Positions 51,365-60,045 of a DNA stretch of 64,000 nucleotides are shown here, in pieces. Every line of letters begins with the position of its first letter. The stretch's first letter is position 1. The stretch comes from Mycolicibacterium brisbanense (GTDB lineage: Bacteria > Actinomycetota > Actinomycetes > Mycobacteriales > Mycobacteriaceae). The notes below the pieces were generated by a model. That model had not been told where the DNA came from and ran no database searches. It was given only the letters and a program-made list of their open reading frames with translations. Location of the stretch: positions 1-64,000 of the forward strand of contig NZ_BCSX01000056.1 of the NCBI RefSeq assembly GCF_001570425.1, given 5' to 3'. The position numbers and the translations under genes are program-made.

Positions 51365-53209
51365 CTAGCGGTCGAATCGGCCCGCCAAATACTCAGTGCG
51401 GCAAGCATTCCGGGCCAGCTTGCCGCTGGTCGTGCGGGGGATGACGCCGGCGGCGACCATCCGCACGTCGGCCACGCGGACCTGATGGTGGCGTGAGACC
51501 GCGGCGCGGACGGCGTCGACGATCGGGCCCGGCTCGGCGCGGCCGGCGCCCGCGGCGCGTTCGGCGACGACGACCAGCTCTTCGCCATGCGCACCGGGGA
51601 CCGAGAACGCCGCGACGTAACCCGAGCGCACGGCACGCGATGCCTCGCTGACCGTGGTCTCGATGTCGGTCGGGTAGTGGTTGCGGCCGTCGACGATGAT
51701 CATGTCTTTGATGCGGCCGGTCACGTACAGCTCGCCGTTGACGTACACGCCGAGATCGCCTGTGGCCAACCACAATCCGTTGTCAGGGACACCCTCGGCA
51801 TGGCTACCCGCCACAAGACGGGTCTGCAGCTTGTTGCCGAACACCCGCTGCGACTCATCGGGCCTGCCGAAGTAGCCACGACCGATGTTGTTGCCGTGCA
51901 ACCAGATCTCGCCGACGTGGCAGTCCGCCATCTCGTCACCGTCGGTGCCGGCGATCACCACCCACTGGTTGGGAATCGCGCGACCGCAGGACACATGCGC
52001 CACGGCACCGTCGGCATCGGCGTCGACCACAACAGCGTGCCCGGCGTTGAGCTGGTCGCGGTCCAGGTAGATGACGCTCGCTGTCTCATCGGGTGCGATG
52101 CTGGCGACCGACAGCGTGGCCTCGGCCATCCCGTAGGAGGGCTTCACCGTCGTCGCGGGCAGCCCGTACGGCGCGAACGCGGCGTTGAACTCCTCGATCG
52201 AGGACATGGTCACCGGCTCGGATCCGTTGAGCAGCGTGACGACATTGCTCAGGTCGATCGACTCGCCCTTGGGCGGCAGACCGCGCTGCGCGCACAGCTC
52301 GAACGCGAAGTTCGGCGCGGCGGCCAGTGTCGGGCCGGTGGCGGATTCCTCGGCGAGGCGCTTGATCCAGCGGTACGGCCGCCGCACGAACGCCATCGGG
52401 TCCATGAGCGTGATGTGGTTGCCGCACAACGCCGGGAACATGATCATGATCAGGCCCATGTCGTGGTACAGCGGCAGCCAGCTCACGCCGCGGATGCCCA
52501 TTTCCAGATCGCCGGCCAGGATCATCTGCATCACGTTGGTGCACACGTTGCGGTGGGTGATCTCGACGCCGGCCGGGGTTCGTGTGGAGCCCGAGGTGTA
52601 TTGCAGGTAAGCGACGTCGTCGGTATCGCGCGCTACCGCGGTGAACATCGCCGCGAGCGAATCGGGGACGGCATCCACCGCGATCATGCGGGGCCGCTCG
52701 TCAGCGGGCAGGGTGCGCAGGAAGCTCCTTACGGATTCCGACGCCGCAGTGGTCGTCAACACGACGGTGGGTTTGGCGTCGGCGAGCACCGCGGCCAGGC
52801 GTTCGGCATGACCCGCGAGGCTGGGAGCGAACAATGGGACGGCGATGTTGCCGGCATGCACCGCGGCGAAGAACGCCGACACGTAGTCGACGCCCTGCGG
52901 CGCCAGGATGGCCACCCGGTCTCCCGGCGAGGTCACCTGTTGCAGGCGGGCACCTATCGACCGCACCTGCGACCACAGGCCGTTCCAGCTCAGCTCGATG
53001 ATTTTTCCGTCGGGATCCGACGAGTAATCGACGAATCGGTAGGCCGGTGCATCGCCGAACGCCGCTCGGTTGCCTTCCAGGAACGACGTCATCATCACGC
53101 CGTCGGGCACGACGATGGTGCCGTCGGCGAGGACGTAGTCCTCGATGCTGCCGCGCGACTGTTCGACGGCCGCCCGCACCGTGTCGCCATTCAGAGCTTC
53201 CCGACCCAT
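51365..53209 (-). CDS. Fatty-acyl-AMP ligase (FadD, FAAL type)
   Basis: 614 residues from ATG at 53209. An adenylate-forming enzyme that activates long fatty acids as acyl-AMP, normally for loading onto a polyketide synthase or acyl carrier. The P-loop is YLQYTSGSTRTPAGV; then come WLPLYHDMGL, PSYGMAEATLS, LWLATGDLG and RIKDMIIVDGRNHYPTDIE, and the C-terminal lysine is in PRTTSGKLARNACR. The LPLYHDMGL form and the FAAL-type insertion point to FAAL rather than acyl-CoA synthetase. No polyketide synthase gene is adjacent, so its acceptor is unknown. Confidence 0.92.
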   Translation of the reverse strand: MGREALNGDTVRAAVEQSRGSIEDYVLADGTIVVPDGVMMTSFLEGNRAAFGDAPAYRFVDYSSDPDGKIIELSWNGLWSQVRSIGARLQQVTSPGDRVAILAPQGVDYVSAFFAAVHAGNIAVPLFAPSLAGHAERLAAVLADAKPTVVLTTTAASESVRSFLRTLPADERPRMIAVDAVPDSLAAMFTAVARDTDDVAYLQYTSGSTRTPAGVEITHRNVCTNVMQMILAGDLEMGIRGVSWLPLYHDMGLIMIMFPALCGNHITLMDPMAFVRRPYRWIKRLAEESATGPTLAAAPNFAFELCAQRGLPPKGESIDLSNVVTLLNGSEPVTMSSIEEFNAAFAPYGLPATTVKPSYGMAEATLSVASIAPDETASVIYLDRDQLNAGHAVVVDADADGAVAHVSCGRAIPNQWVVIAGTDGDEMADCHVGEIWLHGNNIGRGYFGRPDESQRVFGNKLQTRLVAGSHAEGVPDNGLWLATGDLGVYVNGELYVTGRIKDMIIVDGRNHYPTDIETTVSEASRAVRSGYVAAFSVPGAHGEELVVVAERAAGAGRAEPGPIVDAVRAAVSRHHQVRVADVRMVAAGVIPRTTSGKLARNACRTEYLAGRFDR

Positions 53210-53300
53210 AGCGCAAATAATAATAGTGACACTAAGTACCGTTTGCCTCCTGGACATATGACGGTTGTCACCGCCGTCGGGTGGTGTGGCCGCCGTCACA

Positions 53301-54266
53301 TCACGGCAATGACAGCGGGAGCCCGAACCAGGGCAGCACACTGCTGTCGAAGCGCGTCATGGCGCTGATGCGGTCCCCGTCGAGCGTGAGTACCAGAAGC
53401 CCCGCGGCATGCCGGGCACCCCCCGCGCCCCGATGGTAGGAGCCGAACGCCAGCTGCCGGTTCGCGCGCGTCGGCACCAGGTCGTAGTGCCGCCCAGGCC
53501 GCATGACCGCGGCGTAGAAGCGGGCCACCACATCGCGGCCCTGGTATTCCAGCGGCACGGGCGGCATCGAGATCGTGACGTCTTCGGTGAGCAGCGCGAC
53601 CAGACCGTCGACGTCACCGGATTGGTAGGCGCGCACGAACCTGTCCACCAACACCTGTTCGGCCGGGGACCCCGGTTTGGGCGGCGTGGTGGCGGACGGG
53701 AGCCCCTGGCGCAACCCCGCGCGGGCGCGTTTCAGCGCGCTGTTCACGGAATCGACTGTGCTGCTGAGAATCTCGGCAACCTCGTCGGCGTGATAGCCGA
53801 GCACGTCACGCAGGATCAGCACGGCGCGCTGGCGGGGTGCCAGTAATTGCAGGGCCGTCATGAAGGCCAGCGAGATGGTCTCTTGCTGTTCGTATGACGC
53901 CTCGGGTATCAGTGCGTCCGGATATGGCTCCAGCCAAACCACTTCGCTCAGCCGTGTCGGCTCGGGCGGTTCGATCTCGTTGATGTCCCACTCCTTGGCC
54001 GGGCGCCGCTTGGCCGTCCGCAGCGCGTTGAGACAGCGGTTGGTGGCGATCCGGTAGAGCCACGTACGGACCGACGACCTCTCTTCGAACCCGTCGAGGT
54101 TCTGCCACGCCGACAGCAGCGTGTCCTGCACGGCGTCCTCGGCGTCCTGCACCGAGCCCAGCATCCGGTAGCAGTGCACCTGCAGTTCCCGGTGGTGTGG
54201 CTCGGTGAGGTCCCGGAACGCCGCGCCATCACCGGCACGGGCCCGCGCGATCAGTTCCACATACAT
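53301..54266 (-). CDS. ECF sigma factor of the SigG type with SnoaL-like C-terminal domain
   Basis: 321 residues. Sigma region 2 is LQVHCYRMLGSVQDAEDAVQ with RTWLYRIATNRCLNAL. Region 4 is LAPRQRAVLILRDVLGYHADE with VDSVNSALKRARAGLRQ. About 110 residues follow (from AEQVLVDRFVRAYQSGDVDG) that form a SnoaL/NTF2-like domain ending in WFGLPLSLP. In such sigma factors the extra domain tunes activity in place of a separate anti-sigma factor. It closely recalls M. tuberculosis SigG (also ending in FGLP). Divergent from a short-chain dehydrogenase gene 75 bases away, a likely target. Confidence 0.88.
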   Translation of the reverse strand: MYVELIARARAGDGAAFRDLTEPHHRELQVHCYRMLGSVQDAEDAVQDTLLSAWQNLDGFEERSSVRTWLYRIATNRCLNALRTAKRRPAKEWDINEIEPPEPTRLSEVVWLEPYPDALIPEASYEQQETISLAFMTALQLLAPRQRAVLILRDVLGYHADEVAEILSSTVDSVNSALKRARAGLRQGLPSATTPPKPGSPAEQVLVDRFVRAYQSGDVDGLVALLTEDVTISMPPVPLEYQGRDVVARFYAAVMRPGRHYDLVPTRANRQLAFGSYHRGAGGARHAAGLLVLTLDGDRISAMTRFDSSVLPWFGLPLSLP

Positions 54267-54341
54267 AGAGACACGCGGCGAGGCGAAAACTTGTCGCGGT
54301 CGCCGCGCCCAGTTTTCGGCGTTCCCGGCGTCTCAATAGAT

Positions 54342-55088
54342 ATGACGACATTCGATATCACCGCCACCACGGCGATCGTGACGGGTGCGGGCCGAGGATT
54401 CGGCCGCGGCGTCGCGACTGCTCTGGTCGGTGCCGGTGCTCACGTGATCGGCGTGGCCCGTGGCGCCGGACAACTTGCCGACGTCGGTGCACAACTCGGC
54501 GCCCGGTTCACGCCTGTGTGCGCAGACGCCGCCGACGCTGCGACCGCCGCCCATCTCATCGACCGGTACCACCCCGGCGTGGTCGTGTTGGCGGCCGGCG
54601 CGGCCCCGCGGATGGGCAGGCTCACCGAACAGACCTGGGAGAGCTTCAGCGAGAACTGGAATGTCGATGTGGCGCAGGCGTTTCACTGGATCCGCCAGGC
54701 ACTGCAGCGTCCGCTGGCGCCGGGCAGCACGGTCATCGCCTTCTCCAGTGGCGCCGCGCTCAATGGCTCTCCGCTCAGCGGGGGCTACGCGGGAGCGAAG
54801 GCCACCGTCCGGTTCATCGCCGATTACGGCGCAGGTGAATCGGAACAGTCGGGGTTCGGCATCAATGTGGTGTCGGTGCTGCCGCAGTTGACGCCGGCCA
54901 CCGACCTCGGGTTCGCGGCCGTTGCAGCGTACGCAGCGGCGGCGGGTGTCGACCCGGACACGTTCGTGGCGCGCCGGGGCGCGGTCCTCACTCCTGAGCA
55001 GGCCGGCAAGGCGATCCTCGAAATCCTCACCGCACCGCAGCACCGGTCGTATGGGCTCGGTGCCGAAGGACTTATCCAATTACCCTGA
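54342..55088 (+). CDS. Short-chain dehydrogenase/reductase
   Basis: 248 residues from ATG at 54342. The cofactor site is TAIVTGAGRGFGRGVATAL, the core motif reads VVLAAGAAP in place of the usual N-N-A-G, and the active site is YAGAKAT with Tyr and Lys four apart. A conserved serine is in VIAFSSGAALNG. Substrate unknown. It leads a plus-strand run with the DUF899 gene (18 bases later) and a membrane protein, all probably transcribed together and possibly under the divergent ECF sigma factor. Confidence 0.88.
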   Translation: MTTFDITATTAIVTGAGRGFGRGVATALVGAGAHVIGVARGAGQLADVGAQLGARFTPVCADAADAATAAHLIDRYHPGVVVLAAGAAPRMGRLTEQTWESFSENWNVDVAQAFHWIRQALQRPLAPGSTVIAFSSGAALNGSPLSGGYAGAKATVRFIADYGAGESEQSGFGINVVSVLPQLTPATDLGFAAVAAYAAAAGVDPDTFVARRGAVLTPEQAGKAILEILTAPQHRSYGLGAEGLIQLP

Positions 55089-55106
55089 AGAGAAAGGATA
55101 TTCAGA

Positions 55107-55829
55107 ATGAACACACCTCCGATCGTGACAGCCGAGGAGTGGGACGCGGCGCGGCGGCGCCTGCTGGTGAAAGAGAAAGAGCACACCCGAGCCGGTGACG
55201 CGCTGGCCGCCGAACGGCGAAGGATGCCGTGGCTGGCTGTCGAGAAGCCCTATGTGTTCCGCGGGCCGGACGGCGAGCTCAGCCTGCTCGATCTGTTCGC
55301 CGGGCGACGGCAGCTGATCGTGTACCGGGCGTTCTTCGAGCCCGGCGTATACGGCTGGCCCGAACATGCCTGCCGCGGATGCTCGATGGTCGCCGACCAT
55401 GTCGGAAACCTGGCGCATCTCAACGCACGCGATACGACACTGGTGTTCGCGTCCCGGGCGCCGCAGGCCGACATCGCACGGGTGCAGCAGCGGATGGGAT
55501 GGGATATCCCGTGGTACACCATCACCGACAGTTTCGACTCCGACTTCGGCGTCGACGAATGGCACGGCACCAATGCGTTCATCCGCGACGGCGAGTCGGT
55601 GTTCCGGACTTATTTCGTGGACAACCGCGGCGACGAAGTGTTCGGCAACACCTGGAGCTACCTTGACATCACCGCGCTCGGGCGGCAGGAAGACTGGGAG
55701 GATTCGCCGGAGGGGTACCCGAAGACGCCGCCGTATCAATGGTGGAACTGGCACGACGAGTACGAGGATCCGCGGCCTCCTGACGAGTGGATCGCCCGGG
55801 CGACGGCCGCGCAGGAACTGTTCAAGTGA
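55107..55829 (+). CDS. DUF899 thioredoxin-fold family protein
   Basis: 240 residues with AAAGGA upstream. Family features are VTAEEWDAARRRLLVKEKEH at the N-terminus, the strand RRQLIVYRAFFEPG, HACRGCSMVADHVGNLAHL with a C-x2-C pair and WSYLDITALGRQEDWEDSP near the end. DUF899 proteins have a thioredoxin-like fold and unknown activity. The stop overlaps the next start (GTGA). Confidence 0.88.
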   Translation: MNTPPIVTAEEWDAARRRLLVKEKEHTRAGDALAAERRRMPWLAVEKPYVFRGPDGELSLLDLFAGRRQLIVYRAFFEPGVYGWPEHACRGCSMVADHVGNLAHLNARDTTLVFASRAPQADIARVQQRMGWDIPWYTITDSFDSDFGVDEWHGTNAFIRDGESVFRTYFVDNRGDEVFGNTWSYLDITALGRQEDWEDSPEGYPKTPPYQWWNWHDEYEDPRPPDEWIARATAAQELFK

Positions 55830-56278
55830 GTCGTTTCGGGCGCAGGCTCTGTGCGGTGCTCGCGGCGTGTTCGGCTGCACTGCACGGTGTTTCCCTGATT
55901 TCCGAGACGAGCGTCGCCGCGGTTCTCACTGCGGCGATGCTCGTCGGGTGTCTGTTCTGCGCCCGCGATCTGTGGGTGCGGGGAACGCTGCGGGCGTGGA
56001 CGACGGTCGCGTTGATGAATCTCGCCATGATCGCGGTGCACCTGCCCATGCCGGCGGGTCATCACCATGGCGCGCCGGGCGGGACCACACACGCCGAGGC
56101 GATGACAGCTGCCACCTGGATTGCTCTGGTCGAGGTCACCGCCGCGGCGTCAGTATTGTTCTGGCGCACGCGGTCCCGCGAACTCCCTCTGGGGGAGTGT
56201 CACGGCGTCCATCAAGCATCGCGCTTCCAGGGTGCGGTCGCGGCACGTCGCGAGCAGGTCGCGCCGGTCGATCCGTGA
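55826..56278 (+). CDS. Small integral membrane protein
   Basis: 150 residues from GTG overlapping the DUF899 stop. Four hydrophobic segments are visible (LCAVLAACSAALHGVSLI, SVAAVLTAAMLVGCLF, TTVALMNLAMIAVHLPM, TWIALVEVTAAASVLFW), with a histidine cluster GHHHGAPGG between the third and fourth that could bind metal. The last about 40 residues overlap 129 bases of the convergent fic gene on the other strand. Function unknown. Confidence 0.7.
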   Translation: MSRFGRRLCAVLAACSAALHGVSLISETSVAAVLTAAMLVGCLFCARDLWVRGTLRAWTTVALMNLAMIAVHLPMPAGHHHGAPGGTTHAEAMTAATWIALVEVTAAASVLFWRTRSRELPLGECHGVHQASRFQGAVAARREQVAPVDP

Positions 56279-56761
56279 CCAATCGAGTTGGTAGCCCGCA
56301 TGTTCGGCGAGGTACTGCAGGAACACCCGTTGGGTGCGGCCGTTGCCCTCCCGGAACGGGTGCAGCCGGTTGATCGCGGTGAAGTGTCGGCTGAGTCCTT
56401 CGACGAACTCGTCGCGGTCCAGGCCGCACAGGTAATTGTCCTCTTGGATCCGGACGAAGACGTGCGCTGCGGCGGCCACCAGCGTTCGCGCAGGCGCGAA
56501 CTGGTTGGTACTGCCCGCCTTGAAGATGTCCACGGTCCGCAGCTGTCCGGCGAACGGATAGACGTCTCCGAACAGATGGCGGTGGATCGCCTTGAGGTGC
56601 TCCAGGTCGAAATCTCCGGGCAGCGGATGCTCCGACAGCTGGATGTGCCGGACGGTGACGAGATCGTGCTCGGCTGACACCAGTTCGGCGATGGTGCGGG
56701 CATGCACCAGGTTGGTCAGTATCCCCGTCGTGGGATCGACATAACCGGACCGACGGGGCAT
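56150..56761 (-). CDS. fic: Fic-family protein (probable AMP transferase)
   Basis: 203 residues from ATG at 56761 with AAGG upstream. The catalytic Fic loop is HPFREGNGRTQRVF with the active His near residue 135. The N-terminal part (RRSGYVDPTTGILTNLVHARTIAE) and the FAGQLRTVDIFKAG flap match small class III-like proteins such as M. tuberculosis Rv3641c. Members transfer AMP from ATP to a hydroxyl of a target protein. No inhibitory S/T-x3-E-G/N helix was recognised. It starts 7 bases after the reductase stop, so it seems to be the last gene of that operon. Confidence 0.88.
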   Translation of the reverse strand: MPRRSGYVDPTTGILTNLVHARTIAELVSAEHDLVTVRHIQLSEHPLPGDFDLEHLKAIHRHLFGDVYPFAGQLRTVDIFKAGSTNQFAPARTLVAAAAHVFVRIQEDNYLCGLDRDEFVEGLSRHFTAINRLHPFREGNGRTQRVFLQYLAEHAGYQLDWSRIDRRDLLATCRDRTLEARCLMDAVTLPQREFAGPRAPEQY

Positions 56762-56768
56762 GACCTTC

Positions 56769-58106
56769 TCAGATCGCGGTGATCCGGGAAGCAGTGCGGC
56801 GCACGAGCTCATCGGCGTCGATCGCGCCGTGCTCGTAACTCTGAAGGTCGCCGCGGAGCTCTTCTGACGGCGCTCCGGCTTCCAGCCCCGCGGTGTGCAC
56901 GGCGGCGTTGACCGCCGCGGTGCGGGCGGCAACCTGCTCGGCGAGCTGGCGTTCGATGAGCTTGCGGTGCCGGGTGAACAACCGCGGATTGTCCATCGAG
57001 AACACCGCCGTCGCGACACCGTCGCGTTCATAGAGCGCTACGAACGATGCTGCAGACGCGTCGCCGTCGACGAACCGGACGACGTCGCCCGGCTGCCGGT
57101 GTCCGGCGAACTGCAGTTGGCGCCCATACTGTTTGGACCAGAAGTACGGCGCGGCATGCGGGGCCGGCGGCGTGCCGAGGATCGCGGCGGCCACAATGCG
57201 GGCCTGCTGCGTGGCATTGGTCCAGTGCTCGCTGCGGTGGTGTGCCCCCAGGTGGACATTGAACGACGTCGCGCAGTCACCGACGGCATACACACCGGGT
57301 GCCCCGGTACGGCACAAGTCGTCGGTCCGGAAGCCGTTCTCGATGGTGATCTCCGAATGCGTCAACCACTCTGTATTGGGGACCGCGCCCACACCGACGA
57401 CGACCACGTCTGCGGGCAGTTCGGTGCCGTCGTCGAGCAGCACGCCCGTCACCCGGTCCTTGCCGGTGACTCCGGACACGCAGACACCGGTCAACAAGGT
57501 GACGCCGTTCTGCCCGTGCAGCGCCGTGCACGCCGCCGCGACCTCTTCGCCCAAGATCCCGACGAGGGGCGCCGTGGACATCTCGACGACCGTGACGTCG
57601 ATGCCGCGGCCGGCCGCGGTGCTGGCGACCTCTGCCCCGATGAAGCCCGCACCGACGACCACCAGCCGCTGCGCCCTCTCGAGGGAACTGCGGAGCGCGC
57701 GGGCGTCGTCGACCGTGCGCAGGGTGTGCACACCGGGCAGCGCCGGGCAACCCGGCAATGAGCGGGCCCGCGCTCCGGTGGCCAATACGACGGCGTCGGC
57801 GGACAAGGTGGCGCCGTCGTCGAGTGTCACGACATGCCCGCCGCTCGAATCGGAGGTCAGCCCGACTGCGGCGCGGCCCAGCACCCACTCGGCTCGCAGC
57901 GCGTCGATGTCAGCTGATTCGGCCAGCTCGAGCGACGGCTCGCCGGTCAGATACTCCTTGGACAGCGGCGGACGGTCGTAGGGCATGTGCGGCTCGTCGC
58001 CGACGACGGTGACCCGTCCTTCGTAGCCCGCGGCGCGCAGCTCTCGGACCGTGGACAGGCCGGCCAGGGATGCGCCGATCACGACGACCGATGTCGGGTG
58101 GCTCAT
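56769..58106 (-). CDS. FAD-dependent ferredoxin reductase
   Basis: 445 residues from ATG at 58106 (MSHPTSVVVIGASLAGLSTV). The FAD site is at the N-terminus, the NAD site is RLVVVGAGFIGAEVASTAAG near residue 150, and the second FAD motif is GVYAVGDCATSFN. YDRPPLSKEYLTG and the C-terminal reductase domain fit the rhodocoxin/BphA4 family. It passes electrons from NADH to a 2Fe-2S ferredoxin. Its start overlaps the Rieske ferredoxin stop (ATGA). With the Rieske oxygenase at 58858 this makes a complete three-component oxygenase. Confidence 0.92.
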   Translation of the reverse strand: MSHPTSVVVIGASLAGLSTVRELRAAGYEGRVTVVGDEPHMPYDRPPLSKEYLTGEPSLELAESADIDALRAEWVLGRAAVGLTSDSSGGHVVTLDDGATLSADAVVLATGARARSLPGCPALPGVHTLRTVDDARALRSSLERAQRLVVVGAGFIGAEVASTAAGRGIDVTVVEMSTAPLVGILGEEVAAACTALHGQNGVTLLTGVCVSGVTGKDRVTGVLLDDGTELPADVVVVGVGAVPNTEWLTHSEITIENGFRTDDLCRTGAPGVYAVGDCATSFNVHLGAHHRSEHWTNATQQARIVAAAILGTPPAPHAAPYFWSKQYGRQLQFAGHRQPGDVVRFVDGDASAASFVALYERDGVATAVFSMDNPRLFTRHRKLIERQLAEQVAARTAAVNAAVHTAGLEAGAPSEELRGDLQSYEHGAIDADELVRRTASRITAI

Positions 58107-58468
58107 GATGCGCTCGCTTCGAGCCAGATCTGACCGTCCTCGACGCCGACGCGGTGGGTGCGTACCGCGATTTTCGCGGGCGGTCCGGACACCTCTCCGG
58201 TGCGCAGGTCGAAGCAGGATTCGTGCAGCGGGCACTCGACGGTGCAATCCTCGACCCAACCGTCGGCCAGCGACGCATCCTGATGAGTGCACGTGTCGTC
58301 GATGGCGAACAGGCCGGAGTCCGTATGGAAGATCGTGATGGGGTCAAGGCCCTCTAACTGCACGGTGAGCACCTCGCCGACGGGCAGCGCATCGAGCTGT
58401 CCGACGACGGTACGGCCGGACGTCGACGCGCTGACGGGCTCGGTCGACGGCAGGGAAGACGCATCCAC
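58103..58468 (-). CDS. Rieske 2Fe-2S ferredoxin
   Basis: About 121 residues. The Rieske ligands are C-T-H in DDTCTHQDASLADG and C-P-L-H in VECPLHESCFD. Two in-frame GTG codons at 58474 and 58468 are possible; the second is preferred because AAAGGA lies 8 bases before it. The protein shuttles electrons from the overlapping reductase to the oxygenase across the divergent promoter region. Confidence 0.9.
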   Translation of the reverse strand: MDASSLPSTEPVSASTSGRTVVGQLDALPVGEVLTVQLEGLDPITIFHTDSGLFAIDDTCTHQDASLADGWVEDCTVECPLHESCFDLRTGEVSGPPAKIAVRTHRVGVEDGQIWLEASAS

Positions 58469-58486
58469 AGCCACAGTCCTTTCGTC

Positions 58487-58661
58487 GTTGCGATAGACGC
58501 AACATGTTCTTATTACGCAACAGTCTGCTCTTGTGAGCCGCCTCACGTCAACCCGTTGACATGACCTGGGCCATACGCAATCATTGATGCGGAGGACGCA
58601 CGTGTTGCGTTGTCAGCAACAAAATACCTCGAATTGGAGGCCACTACGCGATGTGCGCAAC
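58487..58661. promoter_or_regulatory. Divergent control region with repeated GTTGCG/CGCAAC sites
   Basis: Between the divergent ferredoxin and oxygenase genes a six-base motif recurs: GTTGCG at 58487, CGCAAC at 58498, 58516 and 58656, and GTTGCG at 58604. The first pair is an exact inverted repeat, GTTGCG-N5-CGCAAC. A third, TGTTGCGT at 58603-58610, repeats in inverse the ACGCAACA seen at 58497 and 58515. These are likely sites of a regulator of the amine catabolic genes, not itself in this window. Confidence 0.6.
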
Positions 58662-58664
58662 GCA

Positions 58665-58861
58665 ATGTGCATGTACTCCAAAACCCCCGACGAACATCTC
58701 GTGATCACGCGGCATCCGAACTACGCCAATGTCCTTGTGGCGTGCGGCTTGTCGGGTCAGGGAGCCAAATTCGTACGAGCGGTCGGCGAGATATCGGCCG
58801 ATCTCGCCACACAGCCCATCCCATCGGACTCTTCGACACACGACGGTTGGTGAAATCATGA
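58665..58861 (+). pseudogene. C-terminal stub of a sarcosine-oxidase-like flavoenzyme gene
   Basis: The frame from 58665 reads MCMYSKTPDEHLVITRHPNY, then NVLVACGLSGQGAKFVRAVG and EISADLA. This matches the C-terminal end of monomeric sarcosine oxidase/N-methyl amino acid oxidases (C-M-Y-T-x-T-P-D-E-H-F, G-F-S-G-H-G). After LAT the frame breaks; one frame over, HTAHPIGLFDTRRLVKS gives the proper family ending. Its stop (58859-58861) overlaps the Rieske oxygenase ATG as ATGA. More than 300 N-terminal codons are missing. It is a gene fossil in a quaternary-amine pathway. Confidence 0.82.
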
Positions 58862-60042
58862 CGACAATCGACAACCCCATACCTGCAGCCGCAGGAACCA
58901 ATCCCGAAGGCGGGACCCTCGTTCGCACCCTGGGCGGCGAATACTACTGGGACCCGGAAATTTTCCGGGCGGAACAAGAGAACATCTTCGAGAAGATGTG
59001 GTTCTGCTCCGTGCGCAGCAGCGACCTGCCCGAACCGGGTGATTTCCGCAAGGTCCAGGTGGGCCGGGAGAGTGTGCTGATCGTCCGCGGCCGGGACAAG
59101 CAGCTGCGCGCATTCCTGAACATCTGCCGGCACCGCGGGGCGATGCTGTGCACCGAGGACTCGGGTGCGGTCAAGCGGCATCTGCGCTGCCCGTACCACG
59201 CCTGGACCTACGGGCTGGACGGCAAGCTGGTCGCGGCCCCCAACCTGGGCACGCTCAAGGGCGAGGACGGTGCGGACATCGACCGCACCGAATACGGTCT
59301 GGTGCCGGTCGCTCTGCGTGAGTGGCTGGGCTACGCGTGGGTCTGCCTGGCCGACGAACCGCCGTCGTTCGAGGACGACGTGATCGGTGCGGTCACCCAA
59401 CGACTGGGCGACCCTGCCGCCATCGACCACTACCACATCGACGAGCTGGCCGTCGGCCGTCGGGTGGTCTACGACGTGGCAGCCAACTGGAAGCTGATCG
59501 TCGAGAACTTCATGGAGTGCTACCACTGCGCCACCATCCACCCCGAGCTGACCGAGGTGCTGCCGGAGTTCGCCGACGGTCTGGCCGCGCAGTACTTCGT
59601 CGGGCACGGCGCTGCATTCGGTGAGGACATCGACGGTTTCACCATCGACGGCCGCGCCGGTTTCGACACGATCGACGGGGTCACCGAAGACCAGGACCGC
59701 AAGTACTACGCGATCACGGTGCGGCCGACGGTGTTCATCAACCTGGTACCCGATCACGTGATCCTGCACCGGATGTTCCCGATGGCCCACGACCGCACCA
59801 TCGTGGAATGCGACTGGCTGTACGTGCCCGATGTGGTTGCGTCGGGCAAAGACGTCGAGCATTCGATGGAGCTGTTCCACCGGGTCAACCAGCAGGACTT
59901 CGAAGCCTGTGAACGTACACAACCCGCAATGTCCTCACGGGCGTACCGAAATGGGGGTGTACTGGTACCCGCCGAGCACCACATCGGGGAATTCCACGAG
60001 TGGACGCTGGCCAAATTGGGCGACACCCAGTCGAAGGGGTAG
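58858..60042 (+). CDS. Rieske non-heme iron oxygenase, glycine-betaine-monooxygenase-like
   Basis: 394 residues from ATG at 58858. The Rieske centre is CRHRGAMLC with CPYHAW (C-x-H, C-x2-H) near residues 90-115. The catalytic iron site includes NFMECYHCATIHPEL with two His. The family holds GbcA-type monooxygenases that demethylate glycine betaine to dimethylglycine and formaldehyde, and stachydrine or carnitine oxygenases. The neighbours (aldehyde dehydrogenase, permease, GMC oxidoreductase, sarcosine oxidase stub) favour betaine. Its electron donors are encoded divergently. Confidence 0.88.
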   Translation: MTTIDNPIPAAAGTNPEGGTLVRTLGGEYYWDPEIFRAEQENIFEKMWFCSVRSSDLPEPGDFRKVQVGRESVLIVRGRDKQLRAFLNICRHRGAMLCTEDSGAVKRHLRCPYHAWTYGLDGKLVAAPNLGTLKGEDGADIDRTEYGLVPVALREWLGYAWVCLADEPPSFEDDVIGAVTQRLGDPAAIDHYHIDELAVGRRVVYDVAANWKLIVENFMECYHCATIHPELTEVLPEFADGLAAQYFVGHGAAFGEDIDGFTIDGRAGFDTIDGVTEDQDRKYYAITVRPTVFINLVPDHVILHRMFPMAHDRTIVECDWLYVPDVVASGKDVEHSMELFHRVNQQDFEACERTQPAMSSRAYRNGGVLVPAEHHIGEFHEWTLAKLGDTQSKG

Positions 60043-60045
60043 CTG

